Notes under the pieces: model-generated | What the model saw: the letters and a program-made list of their open reading frames with translations, nothing else | The model's database searches: none | What the model was told of the DNA's origin: nothing | Position numbers and translations under genes: made by a program | Assembly: GCA_026387165.1 (NCBI GenBank) | Contig: JAPLMG010000057.1 | Coordinates: 1 to 16,822, forward strand | Origin: Candidatus Omnitrophota bacterium | GTDB lineage: Bacteria > Omnitrophota > Gorgyraeia > 2-01-FULL-45-10 | Direction of reading: 5' to 3' | Length of the DNA: 16,822 nucleotides | Shown: piece by piece, positions 1 to 7,337 of the stretch | How positions within the stretch are numbered: position 1 is the first letter of the stretch | Layout: each line of letters begins with the position of its first letter

Positions 1-4
1 CATT

Positions 5-48
5 GGCCAAAAGGCAATTTTGCCCGCGCCCAAAATTGCCTTTTGGCC
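5..48. repeat. Perfect 18-bp inverted repeat (hairpin)
   Basis: The left arm at 5-22 (GGCCAAAAGGCAATTTTG) is the exact reverse complement of the right arm at 31-48, around an 8-base loop CCCGCGCC. No T-run follows on either strand, so it is not a textbook intrinsic terminator. It could be the 3' end of a gene lying outside the window, or a dispersed palindromic repeat. Confidence 0.85.
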
Positions 49-297
49 TCGAGTCTTTCGCGGTAAGGGCGAGGTATACGCCGAAGCCTCGTGAGTTTAG
101 ATGTGCTGTAGGCTGAGGCGGATGTGGACGAGCCCCTGTGGTAGAGATTGCTTCGTCGGCTTTCGGCCTCCTCCATTAGACTGTAGGGCGAGGACGCGAG
201 AGCGCCTGCTGTAGCCGTTACTCTACCTGTTATAGCTACAGCGTATAGGCGGGCGCGAAGCCGAGCCGGGCGTTGATGGTTTACCCCCTCACCCTTG

Positions 298-320
298 CCC
301 TCTCCCCGTTGGGGAGAGGG
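298..320. repeat. 10-bp hairpin in a CCCTCTCCCC-type intergenic repeat
   Basis: CCCTCTCCCC (298-307) pairs perfectly with GGGGAGAGGG (311-320) around the loop GTT. The flank, beginning CCCCTCACCC near 284, matches a palindromic intergenic repeat that I recall from many unrelated genomes. It may act as a transcription-ending or mRNA-stabilising structure, but that is not shown here. Confidence 0.75.
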
Positions 321-446
321 GATTAAAGTGAATTCGAACGAAATCGAGTACACACCGCCAGTTTAGATAGGGAGCGCTTGAGAGATGACGCCGGAATCGG
401 TTTTGGGGACGTGTTAAAAAGGACGCCTAAGTTATTAGGTACTTAA

Positions 447-1085
447 ATGAAAAAGAAAATTAACTTTTGGGCGGTCATTTTAATATTATTAATTTCATCG
501 CCGGCATTCCAACTGCCTGGGCCAGCGTTCGGTCTAGGCAAGAATGAGAGCCTTGAAAAAAATTCTGCCGTTGAGAAGAACAATCTCCTTGTAGAGATAG
601 ATTTGACATGGAAGGAATCAGGCTCGCTTACGGGCGTGTCGGGAGTTAATATTTTTAAGGATTTTCTGTACAGGGCGACGGCAACGGTCGAGACGCGCAT
701 TTATAAGGTCCCACGTTATTTTGGGGATAAACCGGGTTTCGTCATAGCCCAAGAAAATTTTACATTTCGCCCTATCGCCGTTACGGCAAGTTACAGGGAC
801 ACCATGGCCGGGGTATATTCTGAAGTGGTACCTGGAAATCCGGCAGAAGGCTCCATTGAAGGCGGCGGCAATATGGAATTCCTTAACATCAATATCTCTC
901 CCGGGGCATATCAAGTAATTGTTAAGAATCCAGCCTATTCTACGGAACAAGGCTTTCGCCCGGGGGGGCCGCAGGGAGAAATAGAGACACCCATAGTCGC
1001 AAGCCAGATACCGTACGCTGAGCTTAAACGTACCGGTGTATTTACAAGGGCGATCCATCAGCAGAAGGTTAGCGATGGGCACTAA
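447..1085 (+). CDS. Secreted protein of unknown function
   Basis: A 212-residue protein that I do not recognise. The N-terminus MKKKINFWAVILILLISS is a clear signal peptide (charged start, hydrophobic core about residues 6-18). The mature part is mostly predicted beta-rich, with no cysteines and no membrane segment after the signal, so it probably works outside the cytoplasm. The ribosome binding site is weak (AGG about 8 bases before the ATG). Its last 11 bases overlap the start of the next gene, the CARDB lipoprotein, so the two are very likely translated together and may work together at the cell surface. No catalytic motif is visible and no function can be assigned. Confidence 0.8.
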   Translation: MKKKINFWAVILILLISSPAFQLPGPAFGLGKNESLEKNSAVEKNNLLVEIDLTWKESGSLTGVSGVNIFKDFLYRATATVETRIYKVPRYFGDKPGFVIAQENFTFRPIAVTASYRDTMAGVYSEVVPGNPAEGSIEGGGNMEFLNINISPGAYQVIVKNPAYSTEQGFRPGGPQGEIETPIVASQIPYAELKRTGVFTRAIHQQKVSDGH

Positions 1086-3810
1086 TAGGTCTTTGCAGTT
1101 ATCTTTTGTGGTATTTGTGCTGGTGTTGTTCGTTGTCATGGCGGCTTTTGTCTTATCGGGCTGCGGAGGGTGCAATAAGGATGGCGCTCCGGGGAGCGGC
1201 GCGTCAACCCCTGCTGAGCCAGATAATGCAGGTCCTCTCGGCCCAGGCGGCCCAGCGGCGGCCGGACCGGATCTTACATGGATAGAGGTCGAGATGAGCG
1301 ACGCGCAGGGACAAAGGGTGGGCGAGCCTACTGTCGTAGCGACGAATAGCATCAGTGCGACCATGTCAATGGATGGCGTAGTTGTAACCCCTGCCAATAA
1401 CCTTAGCTGCGATGTGCGCGGCTCCGTGCCGGTCTCAATGCTGAATTACGTATTTAACGCTCCGGGCGACCACACTCTTAGCCTGGATATAACAGGATGC
1501 AACCCACCGGAAGTCGGCGCAGCCGCAGACCCGGCCAGCAATCACAGGGATATAATTATACATGTATTGCCCGCCGGACAAGCGCCTCCGCCGCAACCGG
1601 GCGGCCCCGTTGCAGCCGGGCCGGATCTTATGTGGATGGAGGTCGAGATAGGCGACCCGCAGGGAAACAGTGTCAGCGAACCCACTGTCGGACAATTGGT
1701 GAATATCTATGCGGTCATGTATAATAACAGTAATGTTGCAGCAAGCGGCATAAGCGCGACCATGGCAATAGACGGCGTAGTCGTAACCCCTGCCAGTAAC
1801 TTAAGCTGTGATATGCTCGGATCTGTGCCGATCTCAGCGCTGAATTATATGTTTAACACTCCGGGCGACCACACGCTTAGTTTGGATATAACAGGATCCA
1901 CCCCGCCGGAAGTCGGCGCAGCCGCAGACCCGGCCAGCAATCACAAAGATATAATTATACATGTATTGCCTGCCATACAGGTTATGCCGCCGCCGCAACC
2001 AGGCGCCCCTGCTGCAGCCGGCCCGGATCTTACATGGATAGAAGTCGAGATGGGCGATGCCCAGGGACGTAGTGTTAGCCAGCCTGCGGTCGGACAGCCG
2101 GTGAGTATTTATGCGGCCATGTATAATAATGGCACCGTAGCAGCGAATGGTATCAGCGCGACTATGTCAATGGATGGCGCAGCTATAGCCACTGCCAATA
2201 ACCTAAGCTGCGATATGCGCGGAGTTGCGCCGATCTCGGCCCTGAATTACGTATTTAACACTCCGGGCGACCACACGCTTAGCCTGGATATAACAGGATG
2301 CAACCCGCCGGAAGCCGGCGCAGCCGCAGACCCTGCCGGCAATCACAAAGATATAATTATACATGTATTGCACGCCGGACAAGCTCCTCCGCCGCAACCG
2401 GGCGGCGCCGGCGCAGCCAGCCCGGACATTATATGGATAGAGGTCGAGATGAGCGACGCGCATGGGCAGAGCATAAGCGAACCTATTGTCGGACAACCGG
2501 TCACTATCTATGCGGTCATGTATAATAACAGCAATGTTGCAGCAAGCGGCATAAACGCGGTGATGAAGGATAACGGTGCGGAGATAAAACGGGGGAATGG
2601 GCTCGTATGCGATCCGCATGGTACAAATAATCTGGTTTGTGTTGGCCGTTCTTTTGCTACGGCCGGTAGTCACACGCTTAGTTTGGATATAACAGGATCC
2701 ACCCCGCCGGAAGTCGGCGCAGCCGCAGACCCGGCCAGCAATCACAAAGACATAGTAATAAAAGTATTACCCGCCGGAACAAGCCCTTCGACCACAATGG
2801 TTATGAGAAGGCGTACATTTCCGCGCCTTATACGGGTAGGCCCTGTATGCGATCTTGAAGTCGACATCCCGGCATTCTGGAGGACAGGCGGCCATGTCAG
2901 CAACATAGCTGACGTCGGTCAATCGGGAGTCATAAAATTCAATGTCTCCAATCGTTCCGGCCACGACGCAAACGCCGTTATAGCTAATCTTGTCGTGACA
3001 AAGCCGGATGGCAGTATATTGATCAATAAAAACTGGACGGTTGATGTGCCTGTCCATGCAACGGTACCGCTGGAAATCGCTGTCCCGGCGCTACAACCGG
3101 CAGGGACTTACAAAATGGAAGTACAAGTAGACAATACGCCGCCATACAAGACGTCCGATACCGACAGGCCCAACAACTACAGCAGTCATGGGTTTACGGT
3201 AATGGCGCCGAGGACAGCATCTGTTTCGGGTGGAGGAGAAAAGATGCTTACGCGCTTGCCCGACTCGCGCTCCATAGATATCGGTTTTATTCCGAACGGC
3301 GCCAGGGATTATCTGGATGAGGTTTATCAGGGTGAGAAAGGCTCTCTCTACGGTGCCTATGACAACAATTCAGATATCGATATAAACAACCTTAAAGTTG
3401 ATATACTGGTTGACGGTCAGATCATTAGGGAATCGGTAAAGCCGCTGTTAAAGGCACATGAATCGGCGGATTTCAAAGTTTCAAATTACTGGTTCAATGC
3501 CCTGGGAACGCATAACGTAAGCCTGATAATTGATCCGGATAATCAGATAAAAGAAATTAATGAGAAGAATAACAGGGTCAGCCATACGATAAATGTAAAA
3601 CCTCGGCAGAGACCCGCTGCTGCTTACGACAACTCCGGCGCGGCTGCGTTAACAGGCCTCATAGGAACATGGGGTGCAGGCAAGGTCTCCGGTGGCGGTG
3701 GTTCCTATACGCCTCCTACGGCGCCAACGTATACAACGCCGACTACGCCAACCACACCGATACCGAAGAAACCGACGCCGACGTTTACGGCGAAAGGTTT
3801 AGGAAAATAA
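1075..3810 (+). CDS. Large CARDB-repeat surface lipoprotein
   Basis: A 911-residue predicted lipoprotein. I chose the ATG at 1075 over an in-frame GTG at 1036. It has an AGAAGG ribosome binding site at 1063-1068, and from this start the protein opens with a classical lipoprotein signal ending in the lipobox LSGC (Cys30). Four tandem repeats of about 118-134 residues begin with P-D-L/I-x-W near residues 65, 183, 317 and 450. They have the CARDB-like pattern: a 'VxIYAxMYNN' strand, 'GDHTLSLDIT' and a Pro/Gln-rich linker. Two diverged units follow (about 585-700 and 735-835), the last ending in the typical CARDB signature E-I-N-E-K-N-N. A Thr/Pro-rich tail (about 875-905) closes the protein. CARDB domains are Ig-like modules of adhesins and surface enzymes. 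No enzymatic domain is seen, so an adhesive or structural role is likely. It overlaps the preceding gene by 11 bases. Confidence 0.85.
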   Translation: MGTNRSLQLSFVVFVLVLFVVMAAFVLSGCGGCNKDGAPGSGASTPAEPDNAGPLGPGGPAAAGPDLTWIEVEMSDAQGQRVGEPTVVATNSISATMSMDGVVVTPANNLSCDVRGSVPVSMLNYVFNAPGDHTLSLDITGCNPPEVGAAADPASNHRDIIIHVLPAGQAPPPQPGGPVAAGPDLMWMEVEIGDPQGNSVSEPTVGQLVNIYAVMYNNSNVAASGISATMAIDGVVVTPASNLSCDMLGSVPISALNYMFNTPGDHTLSLDITGSTPPEVGAAADPASNHKDIIIHVLPAIQVMPPPQPGAPAAAGPDLTWIEVEMGDAQGRSVSQPAVGQPVSIYAAMYNNGTVAANGISATMSMDGAAIATANNLSCDMRGVAPISALNYVFNTPGDHTLSLDITGCNPPEAGAAADPAGNHKDIIIHVLHAGQAPPPQPGGAGAASPDIIWIEVEMSDAHGQSISEPIVGQPVTIYAVMYNNSNVAASGINAVMKDNGAEIKRGNGLVCDPHGTNNLVCVGRSFATAGSHTLSLDITGSTPPEVGAAADPASNHKDIVIKVLPAGTSPSTTMVMRRRTFPRLIRVGPVCDLEVDIPAFWRTGGHVSNIADVGQSGVIKFNVSNRSGHDANAVIANLVVTKPDGSILINKNWTVDVPVHATVPLEIAVPALQPAGTYKMEVQVDNTPPYKTSDTDRPNNYSSHGFTVMAPRTASVSGGGEKMLTRLPDSRSIDIGFIPNGARDYLDEVYQGEKGSLYGAYDNNSDIDINNLKVDILVDGQIIRESVKPLLKAHESADFKVSNYWFNALGTHNVSLIIDPDNQIKEINEKNNRVSHTINVKPRQRPAAAYDNSGAAALTGLIGTWGAGKVSGGGGSYTPPTAPTYTTPTTPTTPIPKKPTPTFTAKGLGK
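1267..2775 (+). repeat. Four tandem intragenic repeats of 354-402 bases
   Basis: Units start at 1267, 1621, 2023 and 2422, with spacings 354, 402 and 399. Unit 1 lacks 45 bases (15 codons) that are present in units 2-4, between 'EPTV' and 'VATN'. Units 2 and 4 are identical over 80 bases (1870-1949 equals 2671-2750), while units 1 and 3 share a different version (GCNPPE against GSTPPE). This suggests duplication of a two-unit block or later gene conversion. Confidence 0.9.
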
Positions 3811-3944
3811 AGAGCGGGCGGAGCAGGTTCCACGCGATGTAGTCCATTGTGGTTTTCGGCGCGTTATTCGTTGCCGGGTCCATAATCGCGTTTAGAACGC
3901 GGTGTTGACGGTCAGGGATTTGCGCGGCTGCGAAGCAAGTGGGC

Positions 3945-4037
3945 AAATAGGGGACAGCGCCCTATTTACAGAGCATAAATACTATTTTCTCGCAGCAATT
4001 CCGTAATCGTAATAAAATAGGGCGCTGTCCCCTATTT
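3945..4037. repeat. Perfect 23-bp inverted repeat pair after the STAS gene
   Basis: The arm at 3945-3967 and the arm at 4015-4037 are exact reverse complements (23 of 23), separated by 47 bases. The right arm ends at the base next to the TAG stop (4038-4040) of the minus-strand STAS gene, so the structure would form right at the end of that transcript. Each arm is itself partly palindromic, with AAATAGGGCG... facing ...CCCCTATTT. It resembles REP/RAYT-type elements, although no RAYT gene is in the window. It may end or protect the transcript. Confidence 0.85.
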
Positions 4038-4433
4038 CTATTTTCCTTCTTGGTCATCTTCTGCGACTTTTTTACTGATATACGCCACGTAGGCGTCGAG
4101 GTATTTGTCCGCGCCGTCGATCGTCGCAAAGAGCGCTTCGGGAATAGCTTTCAAGGCGTCAAATATCTTCTTTACGCTTGGTTGGAGATTGACCAGTGCG
4201 AGCGTGCTTTCATTCTTCTCGAGCGCCTGCTTAAGGCGGAATATGGCGCCAAAACCGAGGCTACTGATGTAGGAAAGCTCTTTCATGTCGAGGATAATAC
4301 CCTGGGATGCGGACTCTAATATAGATTTCATATTGTTTTCAAATTCCACGCAGGTATCGCTATCGAGAGAGCCTATAAGCGAAACGACAGACGCTCCATC
4401 ATCTTTTTTGTTAATGACGATCTTGAACCCCAT
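4038..4433 (-). CDS. STAS-domain protein (anti-sigma factor antagonist-like)
   Basis: A 131-residue single-domain STAS protein (SpoIIAA/RsbV-like). In that family an unphosphorylated antagonist binds an RsbW-type kinase and frees its partner; phosphorylation of a conserved serine reverses this and a PP2C phosphatase restores it. Here the core motif is Y-I-S-S-L-G-F-G (residues 55-62). Ser58 aligns with the phosphorylated serine of the family, but the usual Asp before it is Ser and the usual following Ser/Thr is Leu, so switching may differ. The C-terminus has an extra acidic/lysine tail. The start is firm: AGGAGG lies 4 bases upstream of the ATG. It follows the FecR gene in the same direction after a short gap holding a 23-base repeat. 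The CHASE2-PP2C protein (10279-12249) is a plausible phosphatase partner; this is inference. Confidence 0.85.
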   Translation of the reverse strand: MGFKIVINKKDDGASVVSLIGSLDSDTCVEFENNMKSILESASQGIILDMKELSYISSLGFGAIFRLKQALEKNESTLALVNLQPSVKKIFDALKAIPEALFATIDGADKYLDAYVAYISKKVAEDDQEGK

Positions 4434-4469
4434 AGAACCTCCTGAAGAGATTAGGTTATGATATTGTGG

Positions 4470-4492
4470 AAATAGGGCGCTGTCCCCTATTT
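4470..4492. repeat. Third exact copy of the 23-base repeat
   Basis: Identical to 4015-4037 and in the same orientation. It lies 4 bases beyond the stop codon (4497-4499) in the out-of-frame end of the FecR gene, and 36 bases upstream of the STAS start codon. The STAS gene is therefore bracketed by two direct copies. Confidence 0.9.
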
Positions 4493-4496
4493 GTTA

Positions 4497-4786
4497 CTAT
4501 ACCGCCTTCCCGGCGGCAATGCCTTCAATGGTGCTGCTGTCCCCGTTAAGCGTCATCGTCCCGCCGGCCTGGCCGCCTGAAACTGTACGCGCTCCGATCG
4601 TACCGCCTGCATCGACAGTAGCGCTCCACGTTTTTGCGGCAGCGTCCCATGTTCCACCCGATAATGTTACCGATGCGAGATCCGGCGTCGTTCCGGGCAA
4701 TGTTACCGTCCAACCGGCCACAGGCTGAGCGCTCTCCTTAAATGTGCCTGCGATGGTCCCTCCATAATAAAAAGGTGCGCCCCCCC
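4497..4786 (-). pseudogene. Out-of-frame C-terminal continuation of the FecR protein
   Basis: Past the seven-base G run the minus strand reads in a second frame as A-P-F-Y-Y-G-G-T-I-A-G-T-F-K, then through 'VAGWTVTLPG' and 'GGTMTLNG' to a TAG stop at 4497-4499. Its Gly/Thr-rich beta style is the same as in the upstream protein. One extra G in the run would join the frames into a 941-residue protein. The ATG at 4721 inside it has no ribosome binding site, so I do not treat it as a separate gene. A homopolymer sequencing error, a true mutation or slippage-based phase variation would all look the same here. Confidence 0.8.
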
Positions 4787-7321
4787 ATTGTCGTACACCC
4801 GCGCATCCATAGTGAAGGTGGTGAATCCGGCGCCAGGGGCGGCTATCGCCATGTTTGTAGACGCGGCTACCTGCGAGATGGGCACATTGACAAAATCTCG
4901 CAGCTCGACTGCGGTAAAGCCCAGCTGCGCCTCTGTGAAACCTTTATAGACTACGTAAAACTCTCCGCCGCCGATCACCTGCCAATCCGGCGCTTCGGCC
5001 CTGCCCACTATATTTCCATTAAGGATAGAGCCGCCTTCAAATGTACCAATGCCGGACACATAGAAAAAAATTCCTTTAAATCCACCCTTAACCATGTTTG
5101 TCTGGCTTGCGTCTCCGGGGTCTCTATCGTCCCATAGATTTCCATTGATGGTACCCATCCAATAAGATGGATGCGCAGGATCCACAGGAACTTCTTGCCG
5201 CTCGCCTCCTAACGCAAGGATCCAGGCATCAGACGTTAATCCTGCATAAGTCCCTTGAGCATTAACCGGCCATATTCCCCAATCGGTGTCTATGTCAAAC
5301 GTAGTGCCTGACAGGCCGGTGTTGTCCGTCGGAGGCGGAACGCCTGGGCCGCATGCGATAGTCCCGCCGGCGGTGAAACTCCCGGTGCCTCTTCCGTATA
5401 TTGAGCCCTCGGTCAATGACATAGAGTTAAGATCGTAACCCGGGTCACCTGGTTGGAGAAGTTCCCGGGCCTGGAATTCAACATTTCCGGAATTGATCAA
5501 TTCACTATAGAAAGATTTGTTTGACGGGTCATATTTGCCCCCGAATAAGAACGTCATGGTGCCGGCCCGGCCCGATGGGTCGCGGTAAAGGAAGAGGGCC
5601 TTGCCCCATAGCGTTGTACTAGCCGAAGACGATGATGTGGAGAGGCTCGCGCCAAGCCAACCTCTGTATTGGCCGCCGCTGGCCGAAGTGCATTTCGCTT
5701 CGTCGCTGATCCAGAACGCGTAAGAGCTTGGGATATTGGTATTGCATAAAACGTTTCCTGTCACCGTCCCTTTTTCTCCCGGGACAGTTGTCCATGCGGA
5801 ATCAACGCTGCGCGAGAATGTGAATTGCCCCGTTACAGAATTGTCCGGTTCGGAGCTGAGTATACAATTAGTGCCGTCATTGGTCACCAGTTCGACAAGG
5901 CCCGAAAATGCTACACTTTCGATAGTGACACCTGGCTTGGCCGGAGGCGGGTTTGCTACAGTTATCGGAACAGGGTCGGGAGGAATTATACCGCCACCTC
6001 CGTTGGTCGGAGTATTTGTGCCGGGGGTGTCATCCGCGCCCGGAACGGTAGTGCCGCCATCTTTCGCGTCTGCCGCGCTGCTCTCGGGCGCCGCGTATTC
6101 CCCCTGGGCCACGCCATAGCTATAAGACGCGTCGAGCGTCATCTTAACATCGGCCGGGGTGGCGGCAGGCGCGGATATCGCGCCGGCATCCGTCGATACG
6201 GCATTTTGTCCCGACTCCACGAAGGTCGTATCTCCCGATACCGGATTGGTAACGACCCCTCCTCCGCCTTCATAAAACGCCTGTGTAGCGCCCGCGGCTA
6301 CGTTAACATACATAATCGTTCCCCTGACGCCGCAAAGGGCCGTCGGAGTCTTTACGCGGAAGTTCGAGCTCTTCCCCAGCTTCTCTACTACGGCCTTGAC
6401 CTTTCCGGAATCCACTTCGAATGTGTTATCAAATTCACCTGTCTTTGGGTCCTTCTTTAATATCGAGAGTATGATCCGTGAGTTCGGCTGTATCTGAACG
6501 ATATTACCGTTATCGAATAGAAGGCTCGTCATTCCGTCTTCCGCGGTCTCGACCTTATCCCCCTCTTCGACAAACTCATTGAGCTTGGCGTAATGCCAGT
6601 CCGCGCCGCCTTTTTTGAGTATCCTCACTCCGCCCATAAGCGTCGTTATGGCGCCCCTCATGGCGCCGGCTCCCTTCCCGAGCGACACCTCCCTGAAGAT
6701 GGCCGGCCTGGTGTCTTGTTCGTGGAGCGCGAATTCGGCATCCATATAGGGCCGCGGCTTTTCCGGAGCAGCGTCGAATGATACCATGACCGCCTCGCCG
6801 CCGGTGAGCTCTTTCTTCTGGCCGGGCAGGGAGACGTTAGAGATCGAGAGGCGGCCGTCCTTCACGAGCGCGCCCGTCCTCTCCGACTGATAGAAGACGA
6901 TCACCTCCGTGCCCCTGACGCTTCCTTTGGCGTTGGGGGTGGTGATTATAAAGGTATCCGGGCTCCCGGTCTTGGAGACATCGGCAAAGATCTTGCCGCG
7001 CGCTATGTGTATCTCGGCATGAACTCTCGCGCTGCCTTTGACCGCGAAATCCTTTATCTCCATGCGGGTATTGGGCGCTATCTTCACCACGCTCCTGTCG
7101 GCGAAGACGATCTCGGCTTTCGAGTGGTCCTTGGCGCGGATCGAGTCACCGACAAAGACGGGCGCGCCCTGGGATAGCAATACCGCCTCATTATCCGGAG
7201 CGCGCGTCACGTCAACGCGCCCCTCGGCAGCGGTGACCTTGCCTATTTCGGCTGTCATGGCCATGGCAGAACAGGGAAAGGCCAGAGCAGCGCATAATAT
7301 AAGGATGCCGATTCTCTTCAT
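4703..7321 (-). CDS. Exported double-FecR-domain protein (C-terminus frameshifted)
   Basis: 872 residues as read. A signal peptide (MKRIGILILCAALAFPCSAMA) is followed by two FecR-type domains at about residues 28-175 and 225-385. Each has the family pattern of 'GDSIRA...AEIVFADRSVVKIAPNT' type strands and an 'F-x-(I/V)-x-T-P-x-A-x-x-x-V-R-G-T' motif. A Pro/Gly/Thr-rich linker (about 415-470) leads to a large Gly/Ser/Thr-rich beta region. In TonB signalling FecR relays to a sigma factor, but stand-alone exported FecR proteins next to TPR and CHASE2 proteins are known and little understood. The last 24 or so residues are out of frame: reading changes at a run of seven G (plus-strand C at 4780-4786), and the natural continuation lies in another frame to 4497. 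It starts 16 bases after the TPR/barrel gene, so the two form an operon. Confidence 0.88.
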   Translation of the reverse strand: MKRIGILILCAALAFPCSAMAMTAEIGKVTAAEGRVDVTRAPDNEAVLLSQGAPVFVGDSIRAKDHSKAEIVFADRSVVKIAPNTRMEIKDFAVKGSARVHAEIHIARGKIFADVSKTGSPDTFIITTPNAKGSVRGTEVIVFYQSERTGALVKDGRLSISNVSLPGQKKELTGGEAVMVSFDAAPEKPRPYMDAEFALHEQDTRPAIFREVSLGKGAGAMRGAITTLMGGVRILKKGGADWHYAKLNEFVEEGDKVETAEDGMTSLLFDNGNIVQIQPNSRIILSILKKDPKTGEFDNTFEVDSGKVKAVVEKLGKSSNFRVKTPTALCGVRGTIMYVNVAAGATQAFYEGGGGVVTNPVSGDTTFVESGQNAVSTDAGAISAPAATPADVKMTLDASYSYGVAQGEYAAPESSAADAKDGGTTVPGADDTPGTNTPTNGGGGIIPPDPVPITVANPPPAKPGVTIESVAFSGLVELVTNDGTNCILSSEPDNSVTGQFTFSRSVDSAWTTVPGEKGTVTGNVLCNTNIPSSYAFWISDEAKCTSASGGQYRGWLGASLSTSSSSASTTLWGKALFLYRDPSGRAGTMTFLFGGKYDPSNKSFYSELINSGNVEFQARELLQPGDPGYDLNSMSLTEGSIYGRGTGSFTAGGTIACGPGVPPPTDNTGLSGTTFDIDTDWGIWPVNAQGTYAGLTSDAWILALGGERQEVPVDPAHPSYWMGTINGNLWDDRDPGDASQTNMVKGGFKGIFFYVSGIGTFEGGSILNGNIVGRAEAPDWQVIGGGEFYVVYKGFTEAQLGFTAVELRDFVNVPISQVAASTNMAIAAPGAGFTTFTMDARVYDNGGAHLFIMEGPSQAHLRRALSLWPVGR

Positions 7322-7337
7322 AAGCTCACCAATCTCC

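Larger units (their letters stand above)
1..446. other. Gene-free, hairpin- and REP-like-rich stretch
   Basis: I see no credible coding region here on either strand. The stretch holds a perfect 18-bp hairpin (5-48), a 10-bp hairpin (298-320), several scattered CTGTAG-type words, and a 7-bp inverted pair CTGTAGC/GCTACAG (209-215 and 235-241). The segment around 150-172 resembles the intergenic repeats that start with GATTGCTTCGTCGG in many bacterial genomes (recalled, not checked). The last 80 bases before the first gene show no clear sigma70 promoter. Confidence 0.6.

Noticed and set aside
1036..1074. GTG start at 1036 for the CARDB lipoprotein
   Set aside because: It has no ribosome binding site and puts 13 extra residues before the lipoprotein signal; the ATG at 1075 has AGAAGG at a good distance.
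618..1397. Long minus-strand open frame of 259 codons opposite the first two genes
   Set aside because: It is antisense to two genes with signal peptides and matching ribosome binding sites, and its composition is that of a shadow frame.
2203..2745. Minus-strand open frame of 180 codons across the CARDB repeats
   Set aside because: It mirrors the repeat periodicity of the real gene on the other strand and has no start signals.
3945..4037. CRISPR-like array from the repeated 23-mer
   Set aside because: There are only three copies, one inverted, with unequal spacing (47 and 432 bases) and no cas genes.
5736..6460. Plus-strand open frames of 127 and 211 codons opposite the FecR gene
   Set aside because: They lie antisense to a continuous FecR reading frame and show no recognisable domain or ribosome binding site.
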